DNA from: Pseudoalteromonas luteoviolacea | GTDB taxonomy: Bacteria > Pseudomonadota > Gammaproteobacteria > Enterobacterales > Alteromonadaceae | Assembly (NCBI RefSeq): GCF_001696455.1 | Contig: NZ_MAUJ01000009.1 | Location: 62,001 to 126,000, forward strand | DNA length: 64,000 bases | Direction: 5' to 3' | Shown here: piece after piece, positions 53,176 to 62,767 of the stretch | How the letters are laid out: each line of letters starts with the position of its first letter | Position numbering within the stretch: the stretch's first letter is position 1 | Program-made: the position numbers and the translations under genes | Notes under the pieces: generated by a model | Databases searched by the model: none | What the model saw: the letters and a program-made list of their open reading frames with translations, nothing else | Told to the model about the DNA's origin: nothing

Positions 53176-53230
53176 TCCACTCGTCCCTCAGTATATAGGG
53201 GCGAGTACACCCTACCCGTCCACTCGTCCC
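53176..53230 (+). promoter_or_regulatory. Three-copy repeat before the receptor gene, candidate LytTR operator
   Basis: TCCACTCGTCCC occurs at 53176-53187 and again at 53219-53230, 43 bases apart (about four DNA turns). An inverted near-copy GGGGCGAGT lies at 53198-53206. The first copy and the inverted one also form a 10-base hairpin. LytTR proteins bind paired direct repeats, and this sits between the LytTR gene and its downstream neighbour. Confidence 0.6.
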
Positions 53231-53325
53231 AAAGAGCGACCAATAACCCCTAATACTTTGATTTAAGTGGTTTGTTTTTATCAAATAAGCACGGAAATTT
53301 ATGTAATAGGAAGATTTAAACGACC

Positions 53326-55332
53326 ATGGAAAAGTCTCTAAATAATCGCTTATCAATATTGGGCGCGCTGCTTTTCATTTGGGCAGTCCCAACTTGTGCC
53401 AAGGCTCAAGATGCAACGGGTGCACCACAATTTGCAGTCACTCATTATGATGGCCAAGCACTAGATCAACTATATGGCCAAAATGCTCTAGATAAAATTG
53501 AACAGATCCCAGGGTTTGCCTTATCGCAAAACACGGCTAGTCGTGGCTTAACCGCTGCGGGAGGTAATGTATTAATCAATGGGGCCGTACCGGCATCTAA
53601 ATCTGAGTCGTTAAGCCAAATTCTGAGTCAACTACCTGAAGCACAAATTACCGCGCTGCACTTTTATAGTGCCGGACACCCCTTTAGTGGGGCCAGTCAG
53701 TACAATCAGGTGGTCAATGTGCTTACCCATGCCAGTGCCATCACAACCCATTGGCAAGCACGCAGTAAATTGACCTCTGCCTATCAGCCATATCGACCCA
53801 GTGAACTGGCCGTGCAGATGACTGTACCGATGGAGACGTGGCAACATCAGATCAATGCACATTATCAGGATGATAGGCATCAATCAAAGTCCGTCATTGC
53901 GTCGCAATCTGCACAGCACATCACCACAGAGGTGGGTCACGAAGACTTTTTCGAAAAGCTGAACAGCCGTTTACTGTCTTGGCGTAGTACGCGTCAACAC
54001 ACACATAGCCGCTTCACGGTTGCCGCCAAGACATTGCAAGAAGATTGGCAAACGGATTTTTACAGACAGTATGGCATTGCGGATCACGCACTTAATCAAA
54101 CTTGGCTGTATAACGAATCAATTGATACCCAAGAGTATGAGCTGAGCACCGACTGGTTAAAACAGTTTGCTAAAGGCAAGCAATTGCAACTGGTTGCACT
54201 GCATAACAAGAAAACGACTAATAACCACGCGCTCGCCCGAGATTCTGGCGAGCCGAATGATGCATTTAAACAATATAAGGCGCACCAAGAACAGGTGCTG
54301 CAGTTTAGCTTTAACGCACCACATAGCACTTGGAAACCCGAAGTAGGCATTGAAATCAGCCATAATCAACTGGATGCCATGACGCATAACAGCGATAATC
54401 AAATAGTCAGTCATGTGTCTGAAACGAGATACCAGCCATTTGCTGCATTTACCTACATATTGAACCCACAATGGCAACTGTATACCCGTCTTAATACCGA
54501 GCACACGAAACTAAAAAGCACAACGACATATACCCATCGTAGTGACCTTAACTTTTTAAAGCCGCTTATCCGTCTTAGTTATGAAAGCAAACAAGATTGG
54601 GACTTTGCATTGACGGCACAACATCAAGTTGATCAGCTCGAGTTTAATCATTTTGTAGCCAGCCAAGACGCTGGGTTTGACCGCAGTCAATCTGGAAATA
54701 GTCAATTACAGCCAAATCAATTCAGTGAACTGGCTGCACAATTTAACGCGCGCCCTACGGATGCGCTATTCATTAACCTAAAACTATTCCATCAGTGGCA
54801 AAAAGACATTCACGAAATAATTACGCTCCCCAATGGCAAAGCGGGCCTAGGTAATGCGGGCAGCGCAACATTATTAGGTGCCAAACTGTCTGCGACTTTA
54901 AACACCGAACAATGGCTATCTGGAAGTCAACTCTCACTCGACTATGATTATGCCACTGCACGCTATCTAGACCCACTGACTGGCACCCGAGCGACCACGG
55001 GGTTAACGCCACACAGTGCCAATTTAGAATTTAGGCGCGATATGCCTGATTATAGCTGGGGTATAGACATCAACCTACCCGAGTCAGCCACTTACTACTA
55101 TCAAGATGAAGTGTTTATCGAACATGACCATACTGAAATCAACGCTTTCGGCGAATATGCAGTGTCTAACTCATTGCGTATTAAACTCTCCGTTAGTGCG
55201 CTAAATACAGCCAGATATACCTATAGCCAAACGTATTTTGATGCTATGCGCGGAGAAAAGTATGATGGTGAAACACGGTTTGATGAACGCGTTGAGCCAG
55301 TTTTCACGCTATCGTTCACTGGCAGCTTGTAG
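53326..55332 (+). CDS. TonB-dependent receptor-like outer-membrane protein
   Basis: 668 residues. Signal peptide to about residue 27 (TCAKA-QD). The plug-like region (LDKIEQIPGFALSQNTASRGLTAAGGNVLINGAVPASKSESL) matches TonB-dependent plugs, though a TonB box is not obvious. The rest is a beta-barrel with alternating hydrophobic residues, but the final residue is Leu, not the usual Phe (FTLSFTGSL). Substrate unknown. Its likely regulator is the LytTR protein upstream. Confidence 0.75.
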   Translation: MEKSLNNRLSILGALLFIWAVPTCAKAQDATGAPQFAVTHYDGQALDQLYGQNALDKIEQIPGFALSQNTASRGLTAAGGNVLINGAVPASKSESLSQILSQLPEAQITALHFYSAGHPFSGASQYNQVVNVLTHASAITTHWQARSKLTSAYQPYRPSELAVQMTVPMETWQHQINAHYQDDRHQSKSVIASQSAQHITTEVGHEDFFEKLNSRLLSWRSTRQHTHSRFTVAAKTLQEDWQTDFYRQYGIADHALNQTWLYNESIDTQEYELSTDWLKQFAKGKQLQLVALHNKKTTNNHALARDSGEPNDAFKQYKAHQEQVLQFSFNAPHSTWKPEVGIEISHNQLDAMTHNSDNQIVSHVSETRYQPFAAFTYILNPQWQLYTRLNTEHTKLKSTTTYTHRSDLNFLKPLIRLSYESKQDWDFALTAQHQVDQLEFNHFVASQDAGFDRSQSGNSQLQPNQFSELAAQFNARPTDALFINLKLFHQWQKDIHEIITLPNGKAGLGNAGSATLLGAKLSATLNTEQWLSGSQLSLDYDYATARYLDPLTGTRATTGLTPHSANLEFRRDMPDYSWGIDINLPESATYYYQDEVFIEHDHTEINAFGEYAVSNSLRIKLSVSALNTARYTYSQTYFDAMRGEKYDGETRFDERVEPVFTLSFTGSL

Positions 55333-55335
55333 TAC

Positions 55336-55351
55336 GGGGCGTTAACGCCCC
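55336..55351. terminator. GC-rich hairpin between convergent genes
   Basis: GGGGCG TTAA CGCCCC, a perfect 6-base stem right after the receptor stop and facing the convergent DUF6482 gene. No T-run follows, so the termination strength is uncertain. Confidence 0.5.
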
Positions 55352-55379
55352 ACACTTGCAACGCTATTGAGTCGGTTGA

Positions 55380-55676
55380 CTAATGAACCAGTGGTAACTT
55401 AAATCGGCAATGTCCATCACTGACACTGCCCACCATTTCATCGTAGGCGGTTTCCATATCAAAAGTGGCTTCTTTGGCTCCAAGCTCGACCAATTCAACT
55501 TCTGCTTCACGCAGTGAGTTGTACGTGACAATTTTACCCTGTTTATCGGTGATTAAATGATAATTACCCAGCACATCTAAACCACCAGCAAGATAGTGGT
55601 TAGAGTCTGCGTAGCTCAAAATGACGGGATCCATGTAGCTGTGCTCAAATTGCTCTCTCAATTCTGTGCGGTCCAT
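55380..55676 (-). CDS. DUF6482-like small protein
   Basis: 98 residues. The pattern HYLAGGLDVLGNYHLITDKQGKIVTYNSLREAEVELVELGAKEATFDMETAYDEMVG resembles the small cytosolic proteins called DUF6482 in gammaproteobacteria, whose role is unknown. No Cys-metal site, signal or membrane segment. It stands alone between two plus-strand genes. AAGGGG precedes the ATG. Confidence 0.75.
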   Translation of the reverse strand: MDRTELREQFEHSYMDPVILSYADSNHYLAGGLDVLGNYHLITDKQGKIVTYNSLREAEVELVELGAKEATFDMETAYDEMVGSVSDGHCRFKLPLVH

Positions 55677-55854
55677 AAAAATACCCCTTACTGAATGGAA
55701 CTACTTTACTTAAACGCAACAAACCCAATTTTAGTTCAAAAAACAAACAACCACTATGAAATTCCCTTCCTTTGTACCAGTTTTTTTAACTTGTCTATTT
55801 ATTTCATAAACTTATAGAATAGCGGTACAAAAACAATAAAAAGAGTGCTGAATT

Positions 55855-57147
55855 ATGCTCAAACGTTTAATGCTCATCTCCACAGTTCTGACGCTCACGG
55901 CCTGCCAGTCAACTTCTACATTAGAAGACGTTCATGATATCCCCTCGGAAATCTCCGTGTATGAAACGACTCAGAGCAGCCAAGACATCGCATCACCACA
56001 GAATGCACAAAGCCAACACATTGCGCCAACCTCACCTGAAGACGCGGAAGATGTATGGCAGCGTATCCGCCAGCAAATTCGCTTTGCGCCATCAGAACAC
56101 CCGAGAGTGAAAAAGCGCATAGAGTGGTATTTGCAGCATCCAAATTATATGCACACCATCAGTGAGCGGGCCGAACCACTGCTTTACTATATCGTGACTG
56201 AGATAGAGAAGCGAAACCTCCCCATTGAGTTAGCGCTTATGCCACTCATTGAAACTGATTTCGATATGCAAGCGTATTCGCATAAGCATGCCTCGGGGCT
56301 TTGGCAACTCACACCACTTATTGCCAAACACTATGGCCTCAAAATAAACCCTTGGTACGATGGCCGCCAAGATCTCATCGACTCAACTCATGCCGCACTC
56401 GACTTTCTCACTTATTTACATCGCCGATTTGATGGTAATTGGTACCATGCAATCGCCGCGTATAATACTGGTGAGGGCCGTGTTTTAAGAGCCATAGACA
56501 AAAACCGCAAGGCCGGTAAATCAACCGATTTTTTTGCACTGCAACTGCCGCGACAAACCAGACACTACGTCCCTAAGTTGCTCGCTGCCACCCAGCTGCT
56601 AAAACAGCAGCTGATGAACTTTCCTGCGATTACAAATGCACCAGCCCTATCCATCATCACGCTGCCTAACGCCACAATCCTAGACAACAGCCCTGAGTGG
56701 TCAATGCTGGCACAACTCAATACCGGTTATGCGCGCTTTCCCGCACTGTTAGGCGGCCCAAATCGACTTATTATCCCAACAAGCAAAGCTGGAGATTGGC
56801 AGCAATACGCTCAAACCCTACCAACGATGCCTGATAATCAGTGGCAATCCTATACCGTACGACGCGGAGATAGCTTAAGTGTGATCGCTGAAAACTATGG
56901 ACTCAGTGTGTCGCAATTAAAGTCATTTAACCAATTGCGCACAGACAGAATTCGCATTGGAGACACATTGATCCTGCCAATTCTTGCGGATCAGCAATAC
57001 ACCTACACCGTAAAATCGGGCGATAGTCTATGGCGCATTGCGCGGCAGTTTAATGTCTCGGTCAATAAACTCAAACAGTGGAATCAGTTGTCTAATGCCA
57101 CCTTACAAATAGGCAAGCGTCTGACCATCTTCTTAGCAGCGCCCTAA
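55855..57147 (+). CDS. mltD: Membrane-bound lytic murein transglycosylase D-like, two LysM domains
   Basis: 430 residues. Lipobox LTAC (Cys17) anchors it to the outer membrane. The GH23 transglycosylase domain spans about 105-260 with catalytic E133 in ALMPLIETDFDMQAYSHKHASGLWQL and AIAAYNTGEGRVLRAI. Two LysM peptidoglycan-binding repeats close the protein (VRRGDSLSVIAENYGLSVSQLK and VKSGDSLWRIARQFNVSVNKLK). It cleaves the glycan strands of the cell wall, releasing anhydro-muropeptides. Fewer LysM repeats than some relatives, otherwise normal. Confidence 0.92.
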   Translation: MLKRLMLISTVLTLTACQSTSTLEDVHDIPSEISVYETTQSSQDIASPQNAQSQHIAPTSPEDAEDVWQRIRQQIRFAPSEHPRVKKRIEWYLQHPNYMHTISERAEPLLYYIVTEIEKRNLPIELALMPLIETDFDMQAYSHKHASGLWQLTPLIAKHYGLKINPWYDGRQDLIDSTHAALDFLTYLHRRFDGNWYHAIAAYNTGEGRVLRAIDKNRKAGKSTDFFALQLPRQTRHYVPKLLAATQLLKQQLMNFPAITNAPALSIITLPNATILDNSPEWSMLAQLNTGYARFPALLGGPNRLIIPTSKAGDWQQYAQTLPTMPDNQWQSYTVRRGDSLSVIAENYGLSVSQLKSFNQLRTDRIRIGDTLILPILADQQYTYTVKSGDSLWRIARQFNVSVNKLKQWNQLSNATLQIGKRLTIFLAAP

Positions 57148-57159
57148 AAGGAGTCCAAC

Positions 57160-57843
57160 ATGTCGAAGGAACAGCCAACCGAGCAAGGTAAAAGCACCAA
57201 ATCGAGTCAAATCAAGTTGCGACTCTCTCGCTCAAAAATGAACAGTATTTTAGCCCTGTGTGCCATTTTAATTTCAGCAGCCTCCTTTTATGCCACTTAC
57301 ATGCAGGCAAAAGCGGCACAAGAGCAAGTCACCGCGGCCGAACGACAACTTTACGCTGAAACATGGCCATGGTTGCAGGTTAGCTACAGTGATTATGACC
57401 TTGAAGCAGATCGCGCGCGCATGACGGTAAAAGTAACCAACTCAGGCACCGGGCCAGCGCTGATAAAGGCCATGCAATTTGAATATCAAGGCACAGCTTA
57501 CGACAACCTGAAAGCACTGTTAAATGACTGCTGTAGCCTAGATGCATACAAAACGGCGTTGGCAGAAGTGCAGGCCGATAACGACGACATTAACTATATG
57601 AAGCAATTTGGTTGGTATGTGACCAGTAACCCCAACAATGCACTGCTCGCTGATGGCAGCGATTTAGTGCTATTTTCGATGACGCGCAGCAATTTTAATA
57701 GCAACCTGTGGGAGAAAATCAGTGAGATGGTGCCTGATATCGAAGTAAATACTTGCTATTGCTCGTTACTCAAGCAATGCTACACAGTTAATAAAGCATC
57801 AGACGTCAAAAAGGTCGCAAATTGTTCCAATCTAAAAAGCTAG
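57160..57843 (+). CDS. Membrane-anchored protein of unknown function, upstream of a lysozyme
   Basis: 227 residues: a basic polar N-tail, one membrane helix (SILALCAILISAASFYATYM), then a periplasmic domain of about 180 residues with six Cys (LLNDCCSL, VNTCYCSLLKQCYTV, VANCSN). Not recognised. AAGGAG precedes the ATG. Its end overlaps the lysozyme gene by 22 bases, so the two are translated together. An immunity or anchoring role for that lysozyme is possible. The Cys cluster near the C-terminus may form disulfides in the periplasm. Confidence 0.7.
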   Translation: MSKEQPTEQGKSTKSSQIKLRLSRSKMNSILALCAILISAASFYATYMQAKAAQEQVTAAERQLYAETWPWLQVSYSDYDLEADRARMTVKVTNSGTGPALIKAMQFEYQGTAYDNLKALLNDCCSLDAYKTALAEVQADNDDINYMKQFGWYVTSNPNNALLADGSDLVLFSMTRSNFNSNLWEKISEMVPDIEVNTCYCSLLKQCYTVNKASDVKKVANCSNLKS

Positions 57844-58472
57844 ACCGACACTTAGCAGCTAAACATATCTGCTTATACGAAGGCGTAATCGCACATCTCT
57901 ACTTAGATACACGCGGTAATGTGACGCTTGGTGCCGGCTTTCTCATTACCGATCCGCAAACACTGGCGAAAATGACTTTAAGAGAGAAGTCAACGAAAAG
58001 AACAGCAAGTAGAGAACTCAAAGCCAAAGAATTTGCTACCATTTCAAAGCTCCCTGAAGGACGGCGGGCAAGTTGGTATGAACCACATTGTCAGCTGTAT
58101 TTGCCTCACGAAGAATGCATAAAGCTACTAGAGAAAAAACTGAGTGAATTTGAGCATGAGTTGAACACCTTATTTTGTGCGCAAAATGGCTATATCCCCT
58201 TTAAAAAAATGCCCAGCAAGGTGCAACTTGCACTGCTTGATATGGCCTATAACTTGGGAACCACCAACCTGAGTCAAGCATGGCCAAAGTTACTCAGTGC
58301 GATACGAGCAGAAAATTGGTCTGCCGCCGCGCAGGAGTGCCATCGCAAGCATGTGAGTGAAGCGCGCAACAAAGCCACGGCCAAATTATTTCACCAAAGT
58401 GGTTCTGTCGGTATCATACGCCGGCTTGCTCACTTTTTACTTTCTCAGCTTAGCCAACGCGTCAAGCGCTAA
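57822..58472 (+). CDS. T4-type lysozyme (GH24-like) without signal peptide
   Basis: 216 residues from TTG 57822, with AAGG 7 bases upstream. Catalytic residues fall at E20, D29 and T35 (YEGVIAHLYLDTRGNVTLGAGF), exactly the 9- and 6-residue spacing of T4 lysozyme E11, D20, T26. LALLDMAYNLGTTNLS is the second conserved block. No export signal is present, so it either stays inside, is delivered by another system, or is released by lysis. It overlaps the membrane-anchored gene. A phage relic is possible, but no phage genes surround it. Confidence 0.78.
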   Translation: MFQSKKLDRHLAAKHICLYEGVIAHLYLDTRGNVTLGAGFLITDPQTLAKMTLREKSTKRTASRELKAKEFATISKLPEGRRASWYEPHCQLYLPHEECIKLLEKKLSEFEHELNTLFCAQNGYIPFKKMPSKVQLALLDMAYNLGTTNLSQAWPKLLSAIRAENWSAAAQECHRKHVSEARNKATAKLFHQSGSVGIIRRLAHFLLSQLSQRVKR

Positions 58473-58983
58473 GGCCAAATGAAGCTATCGGTGTATAGTG
58501 CAAGCCATCTTGTGACGAATGCGAATGGTACAAATGAAACTTTGTTACGGTCAGCGTAAACGGCGTCATTGGCGCTCGCACTTGAGGGGTCGGCTTATGG
58601 TTGCGAAACAACGTGATATGCGGTGAGTACGGGTACGGATTCGTATAGAGCTGCCATTGCTCAGACAGCGCGCGTAGCGGGGCCGCTAAGCTCCCCAGAG
58701 CGTCACTGGGTGCGGGTGGCAGATAGAAAATACCATTGTGTGCCCAGTACCCTGATTGTGAAAATTGAAGCTCAAACGGTGCACCTTTTAACTGCTCAGC
58801 GAACTCAATCAATGCATCCGTTGTGGGTGTGTCCACCTGCGCTAAAAATGCCAATGTGATGTGCCAATTACGGGCCAAAGTCGGTGGTTGATGATGCGCT
58901 ACCGACCGACTCAACCACTGCTGGATTGTGCTGGTGGCCTGTTCATCTAAGCCAATACCGAAAAATAACCGCCTCGTTGCCAT
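58462..58983 (-). CDS. thpR: RNA 2',3'-cyclic phosphodiesterase (ThpR/LigT)
   Basis: 173 residues of the 2H phosphoesterase superfamily. Both H-x-T motifs are present: H41-I-T43 (NWHITLAFL) and H122-I-T124 (YSPHITLFRN). Opens 2',3'-cyclic phosphates at RNA ends. Its ATG overlaps the stop of the secreted protein gene upstream (TAATG) and its stop overlaps the end of the lysozyme gene on the other strand. Confidence 0.93.
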   Translation of the reverse strand: MATRRLFFGIGLDEQATSTIQQWLSRSVAHHQPPTLARNWHITLAFLAQVDTPTTDALIEFAEQLKGAPFELQFSQSGYWAHNGIFYLPPAPSDALGSLAAPLRALSEQWQLYTNPYPYSPHITLFRNHKPTPQVRAPMTPFTLTVTKFHLYHSHSSQDGLHYTPIASFGLSA

Positions 58984-59495
58984 TACTTAAACTTCACCGA
59001 TTTGGTGCTGGGGCGGTAAATTCGCTGCTCAGGTTTAGTCCATTGGCCATTTTTCAAGTACTGCGTTGAAACCGTAAACGCACCATTTTTGAAGCGACTG
59101 GTCGACTTCACCTCTGTAATCCCGTCCTGATTCCCTTCCACCGACTCGTAAGCGACAAATTCATGCTTACTTTTTACCTCTATTCTGCCCGAAGTATAAA
59201 ACCCCGCAGTGGTAAAATAATAAAACACAATGCTCTGCTTTTTGTTATCCCAAAATAACAGAGACTCACCGCCATATGCGCCATCATTGATCGAATGTAG
59301 CGTTCTGATTGCCGTGCCATTTAAGGCGCGCTCCCAACGGCTCACGTCATTGACTTGCCCTTCTCCCATAGAGAAACTGGCCTGCCAAGTACCCAGATAT
59401 GGCTCAAACACCTTTAACTCATCGGCTATATTCGCCGCCCAAGCACTTTGCAAACACAGCAAAAAGCCGCCGATCAACCCTGCTAAACGTCCCAT
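58983..59495 (-). CDS. Secreted protein with DUF1579-like beta-barrel pattern, unknown
   Basis: 170 residues. Signal peptide (LAGLIGGFLLCLQSAWA-AN), then a mature domain with EPYLGTWQASFSMGEGQ, SRWERALNGTAIRT and LLFWDNKKQSIVFYYF, similar to lipocalin-like small barrel proteins (DUF1579/THAP4 type) found in the periplasm of many bacteria. The substrate is unknown. Translationally coupled to thpR downstream. Confidence 0.7.
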   Translation of the reverse strand: MGRLAGLIGGFLLCLQSAWAANIADELKVFEPYLGTWQASFSMGEGQVNDVSRWERALNGTAIRTLHSINDGAYGGESLLFWDNKKQSIVFYYFTTAGFYTSGRIEVKSKHEFVAYESVEGNQDGITEVKSTSRFKNGAFTVSTQYLKNGQWTKPEQRIYRPSTKSVKFK

Positions 59496-59570
59496 ACTTT
59501 TACCTTATGATGTGATCCTGTTTAATATATATAGCCACAGCTGGTCGCTTTGGCCTGTAGTAGGCATAAA

Positions 59571-59593
59571 AAAAGCGCCAAAACAGCGCTTTT
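59571..59593 (-). terminator. Terminator after the lanthipeptide operon
   Basis: AAAAGCGC and GCGCTTTT form a perfect 8-base stem with a 7-base loop (CAAAACA). It lies 18 bases after the LanB stop in the minus orientation, with a T-run (TTTTTTTATGCC) in that direction. Confidence 0.8.
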
Positions 59594-59610
59594 CACAATA
59601 TCTTGTAAAT

Positions 59611-62600
59611 CTATGCCTTCTTGTCCGCAGAGAAATACTTACGGCGCAACAAGTCATGGATCACCAACTCTTGCTCTCGCCCATACGCTTTAAACATGCG
59701 GTTGTTGTGCATGTGCAATAACGAGCCCAATAATGAGTTTCGAGTACAATTGAGCTGCCCTGCGGCGATTTTTTGATTGAGCTGCTCAATTACCGGGGCA
59801 ACGCTCGTCTGCCACTGCTCTAAAACAGCTAAAATCGCACTTTGAGTTTCATCGCACTGCGCGGCTTGTTCAGGCACCAACTTAATAAAGTCATCGTCCA
59901 TCTGCGCTTGATAATCACGATAGCGATTACCCAATTGCTTACGTAACGTACTGGTTTCGTTAAACTCTCGACCAAACCCGTCTCGAAGTTGGCTAATCAA
60001 AGTAAAGCGCGCCGCTTCAGAGTATTCAAATAAATTCAATAACCTATGTGTACAGGCCAACGCAACACGCCAGCGTATATCTTCACCAAACTCATCAATG
60101 AGTCCACACGCTTGGGCAATTAGGCGACTGTCATACATGAACAAGGATTCCACCAAGCCCATGGACTCTGGACCACCATAGCGTTCCACTTCCCGTTCAT
60201 AGGTCATCAGTTCTACTTTATGTAGTTCACCCGATTCTATTTTAGGGTCTAGCAATGCATTTAATCGCGGTAGAAGCTGACCACACAGCAAACTTGGATC
60301 GCCATGAAAACGCAGTCGAATATGCCAATCCGGATCGCTATAACGAATGAAGAACCATTTGTCATACAACTGTGAGTGCTGCTCAATAAGTGGCAGCAGC
60401 TCTTCTGTCAGCAGCTGTTCTACGAGCGAGTTGCCAGAGTATATTTTAAGGCTCAACCACTCTGAGCCAGCACTAAAGCGACGTTTAATCGGCGCCGCGG
60501 TTATATTCGCGTATGGATCATCAGAGAAATGTGCATGTACATTGGCATGCTCATTGATGAATGGCACGATGACTTCGTTGCTATAATGCATCCCCTGATT
60601 GTCAACAACCCGCGAACGATAGCTATTAGAGAGCACTTCTTTGAGCTCAACGTTCGTATGTCCTTTCGTCTCTGCCAGCAAGATGGCGAACATATCAGGG
60701 TTTCTTAAATCAAGTTGTAATACATTATCTGATATGGCAAAACTGATTTGTGCATCCAAGGCATATTTGGCCATAAGTGCATCTAATTTCTCACGATTGA
60801 ACTGGCCTTTTTTACTGATGGCCTCAAGCTCTGTGCGTTCAATACGCCAAACCTTCTCACTTAGAATGAGGTTATCTAGCATCACGCGTGGGACAAAGGC
60901 TGCGCGGTCAGTGCTAGATGGCATTCTAAAGTGAGGGGCACGACCTTCTTGATGTTGTAGCATACATAAGAATTTATAGGCACTTAAGCTTCGAGCTGAA
61001 TAATTATGTGCGCTCGATAAACGCGGGATAACTTGTTTATTAAGACGTTTGCTCCAGAGCTTCACTTTTTGCCCTTCGACCCAAACGTGCAGATCGCTGA
61101 GCGGGATCTGGTAATCTTCATCTAACGAGCTATCTGCCATAAAGACAATTTCATACTGTCGTAAATGCGGGCGTGCAATGACATTACCCGGTCGCCCTTC
61201 CGGCATATGAACCACTTCGGCAAAGATCACGTTGTCACTATGTGCTTGCTCTTGTGCCAAATGCTGCATCACAGCCTCTTTAAGGCCCACATCGAGGTGA
61301 CAAAAACGACCTAATAAATTAGCAGAAGAAGGGCCATAACAACCATTAAACTTGTAAACAGGATGACCTCTATCATCTTCAAACAGGCTTAGCATGGTGC
61401 CAAAAGAGTATGGGAAATTCTTCACTGCATCTTGATTGTTTACTTTAGATTTCAGCTCTTTGCTCTTGAGCACCACACATTCTTTACCACGGTTTTCAGG
61501 TAAGCTTAGTGCGCGTTCAACTAAGCTCTCAATCATGCTGACTTCAGGAACAGTCGCCTTGTTAGCCCCACCACGCGCCAAATTGAGACCAGCAACGAGT
61601 GGCGCTTCATACCCAGTTTCGGTTGAGATCCCAATGCCTGATTCATCATCCAAAATCACATCAAGAGGTACAAACTGCCCTTCAAAGCGACTGTTAAACT
61701 GGTTCATAAACTGGCTTAACCCACTTGAAGGCTCAGTCACCGTTAGGCCCGCAATTAACTCCAGCTGCTTTTTTACGCGTTTAATTTCCATTTCAGAAAT
61801 ACTGCATTGCGCAAATGCACGATAGATATCACTTTGGAAAAGTTTATTTTCCTGCGCTTTCACTGGCAAACTTTCTAAGTGAGATAGCAATTGTTTGTAA
61901 GGCGCGATTTCACCGCTGGAGGTTTCATCTAACCTATCGATTTGCGCAAGTGCTGTCGCTAATTTATCAGCAGCATCAAACTCTTTAATTGCTTCAATCG
62001 ACTTAAGCAATGCATGGTCGGGAGAATCCCCCGTAAGAGGCAGTGGAATGTCTGCTAACAATACCCCTTCGTCGATAAGGTCTTGAATATAGTTCTCAAC
62101 TTCTTCTTGCTCGGCCTCTGGGTATTTCGCCATAAAGTGCGACACGAGTTCATTAAAGCTTAGTCCGGGCTTAGCCAACGCCAAAGCGAATCTAAAGTAT
62201 TCATCGCTTTCCACCGCGCTCAATCGGTATTGCATCGTGTCATCAGAGAGGTAAGTTTCGATATAGCGACACTGCTGTGCAACAAAATAGTGTGACGAGT
62301 TAGGCTTATAAGTTAAGTTATCGGAGCGCGAAGCATGCTTTATAAAATGCTCTTTTAAAGCCGATAAATAAAACATATCCAAGCGCGTTTTTCGGCTATC
62401 GTTGCAATGATCGGCTGGGGATAACACTGTATTTGATTCAATCGTCCCCTTGTGGATACCTGAAAATAACCCAAAAGGGGTCGGTCTCGAGCACATACGC
62501 ACCATATACTTAATCAGTGCATGGGCCACTTTTTTACCCTGTTTAGACTCAGGTTTAGTGCGCCACTGTTCAATGCGCTCCAACAGTGACGGACTCGCTA

Positions 62601-62757
62601 AGTAGATAGCTTCTTCTACACCTGGCGTCGCAAGCCATGCACTTAATAATAAGTTGGTATCCGCGCCTTCTTCTCCGAATTCCGCTAACTGTTCAAGCGC
62701 GAGCCTAGGCGTACGAATTACAAAAAAGTTGTCATTTTTTAGTTGTTTTGTAGACAT
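59611..62757 (-). CDS. lanB: Class I lanthipeptide dehydratase (LanB), full length
   Basis: 1048 residues. The large N-terminal part (to about 700) is the tRNA-Glu-dependent glutamylation domain, opening RTPRLALEQLAEFG with MVRMCSRPTPFGLFSG (the S/T-R-PTPFG motif). The C-terminal 300 residues form the SpaB_C elimination domain (WFFIRYSDPDWHIRLRFHG, VELMTYEREVERYGGPESM, LRKQLGNRY). It activates Ser/Thr of a precursor with glutamate from Glu-tRNA and eliminates it to dehydroalanine or dehydrobutyrine. AAGGAG precedes the ATG, 10 bases after the LanC stop. Length and both domains are intact. Confidence 0.93.
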   Translation of the reverse strand: MSTKQLKNDNFFVIRTPRLALEQLAEFGEEGADTNLLLSAWLATPGVEEAIYLASPSLLERIEQWRTKPESKQGKKVAHALIKYMVRMCSRPTPFGLFSGIHKGTIESNTVLSPADHCNDSRKTRLDMFYLSALKEHFIKHASRSDNLTYKPNSSHYFVAQQCRYIETYLSDDTMQYRLSAVESDEYFRFALALAKPGLSFNELVSHFMAKYPEAEQEEVENYIQDLIDEGVLLADIPLPLTGDSPDHALLKSIEAIKEFDAADKLATALAQIDRLDETSSGEIAPYKQLLSHLESLPVKAQENKLFQSDIYRAFAQCSISEMEIKRVKKQLELIAGLTVTEPSSGLSQFMNQFNSRFEGQFVPLDVILDDESGIGISTETGYEAPLVAGLNLARGGANKATVPEVSMIESLVERALSLPENRGKECVVLKSKELKSKVNNQDAVKNFPYSFGTMLSLFEDDRGHPVYKFNGCYGPSSANLLGRFCHLDVGLKEAVMQHLAQEQAHSDNVIFAEVVHMPEGRPGNVIARPHLRQYEIVFMADSSLDEDYQIPLSDLHVWVEGQKVKLWSKRLNKQVIPRLSSAHNYSARSLSAYKFLCMLQHQEGRAPHFRMPSSTDRAAFVPRVMLDNLILSEKVWRIERTELEAISKKGQFNREKLDALMAKYALDAQISFAISDNVLQLDLRNPDMFAILLAETKGHTNVELKEVLSNSYRSRVVDNQGMHYSNEVIVPFINEHANVHAHFSDDPYANITAAPIKRRFSAGSEWLSLKIYSGNSLVEQLLTEELLPLIEQHSQLYDKWFFIRYSDPDWHIRLRFHGDPSLLCGQLLPRLNALLDPKIESGELHKVELMTYEREVERYGGPESMGLVESLFMYDSRLIAQACGLIDEFGEDIRWRVALACTHRLLNLFEYSEAARFTLISQLRDGFGREFNETSTLRKQLGNRYRDYQAQMDDDFIKLVPEQAAQCDETQSAILAVLEQWQTSVAPVIEQLNQKIAAGQLNCTRNSLLGSLLHMHNNRMFKAYGREQELVIHDLLRRKYFSADKKA

Positions 62758-62767
62758 CTACTTCTCC

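Noticed and set aside
57822..58472. Prophage or prophage remnant around the lysozyme
   Set aside because: No integrase, holin, tail or packaging gene on either side; neighbours are ordinary chromosomal genes.
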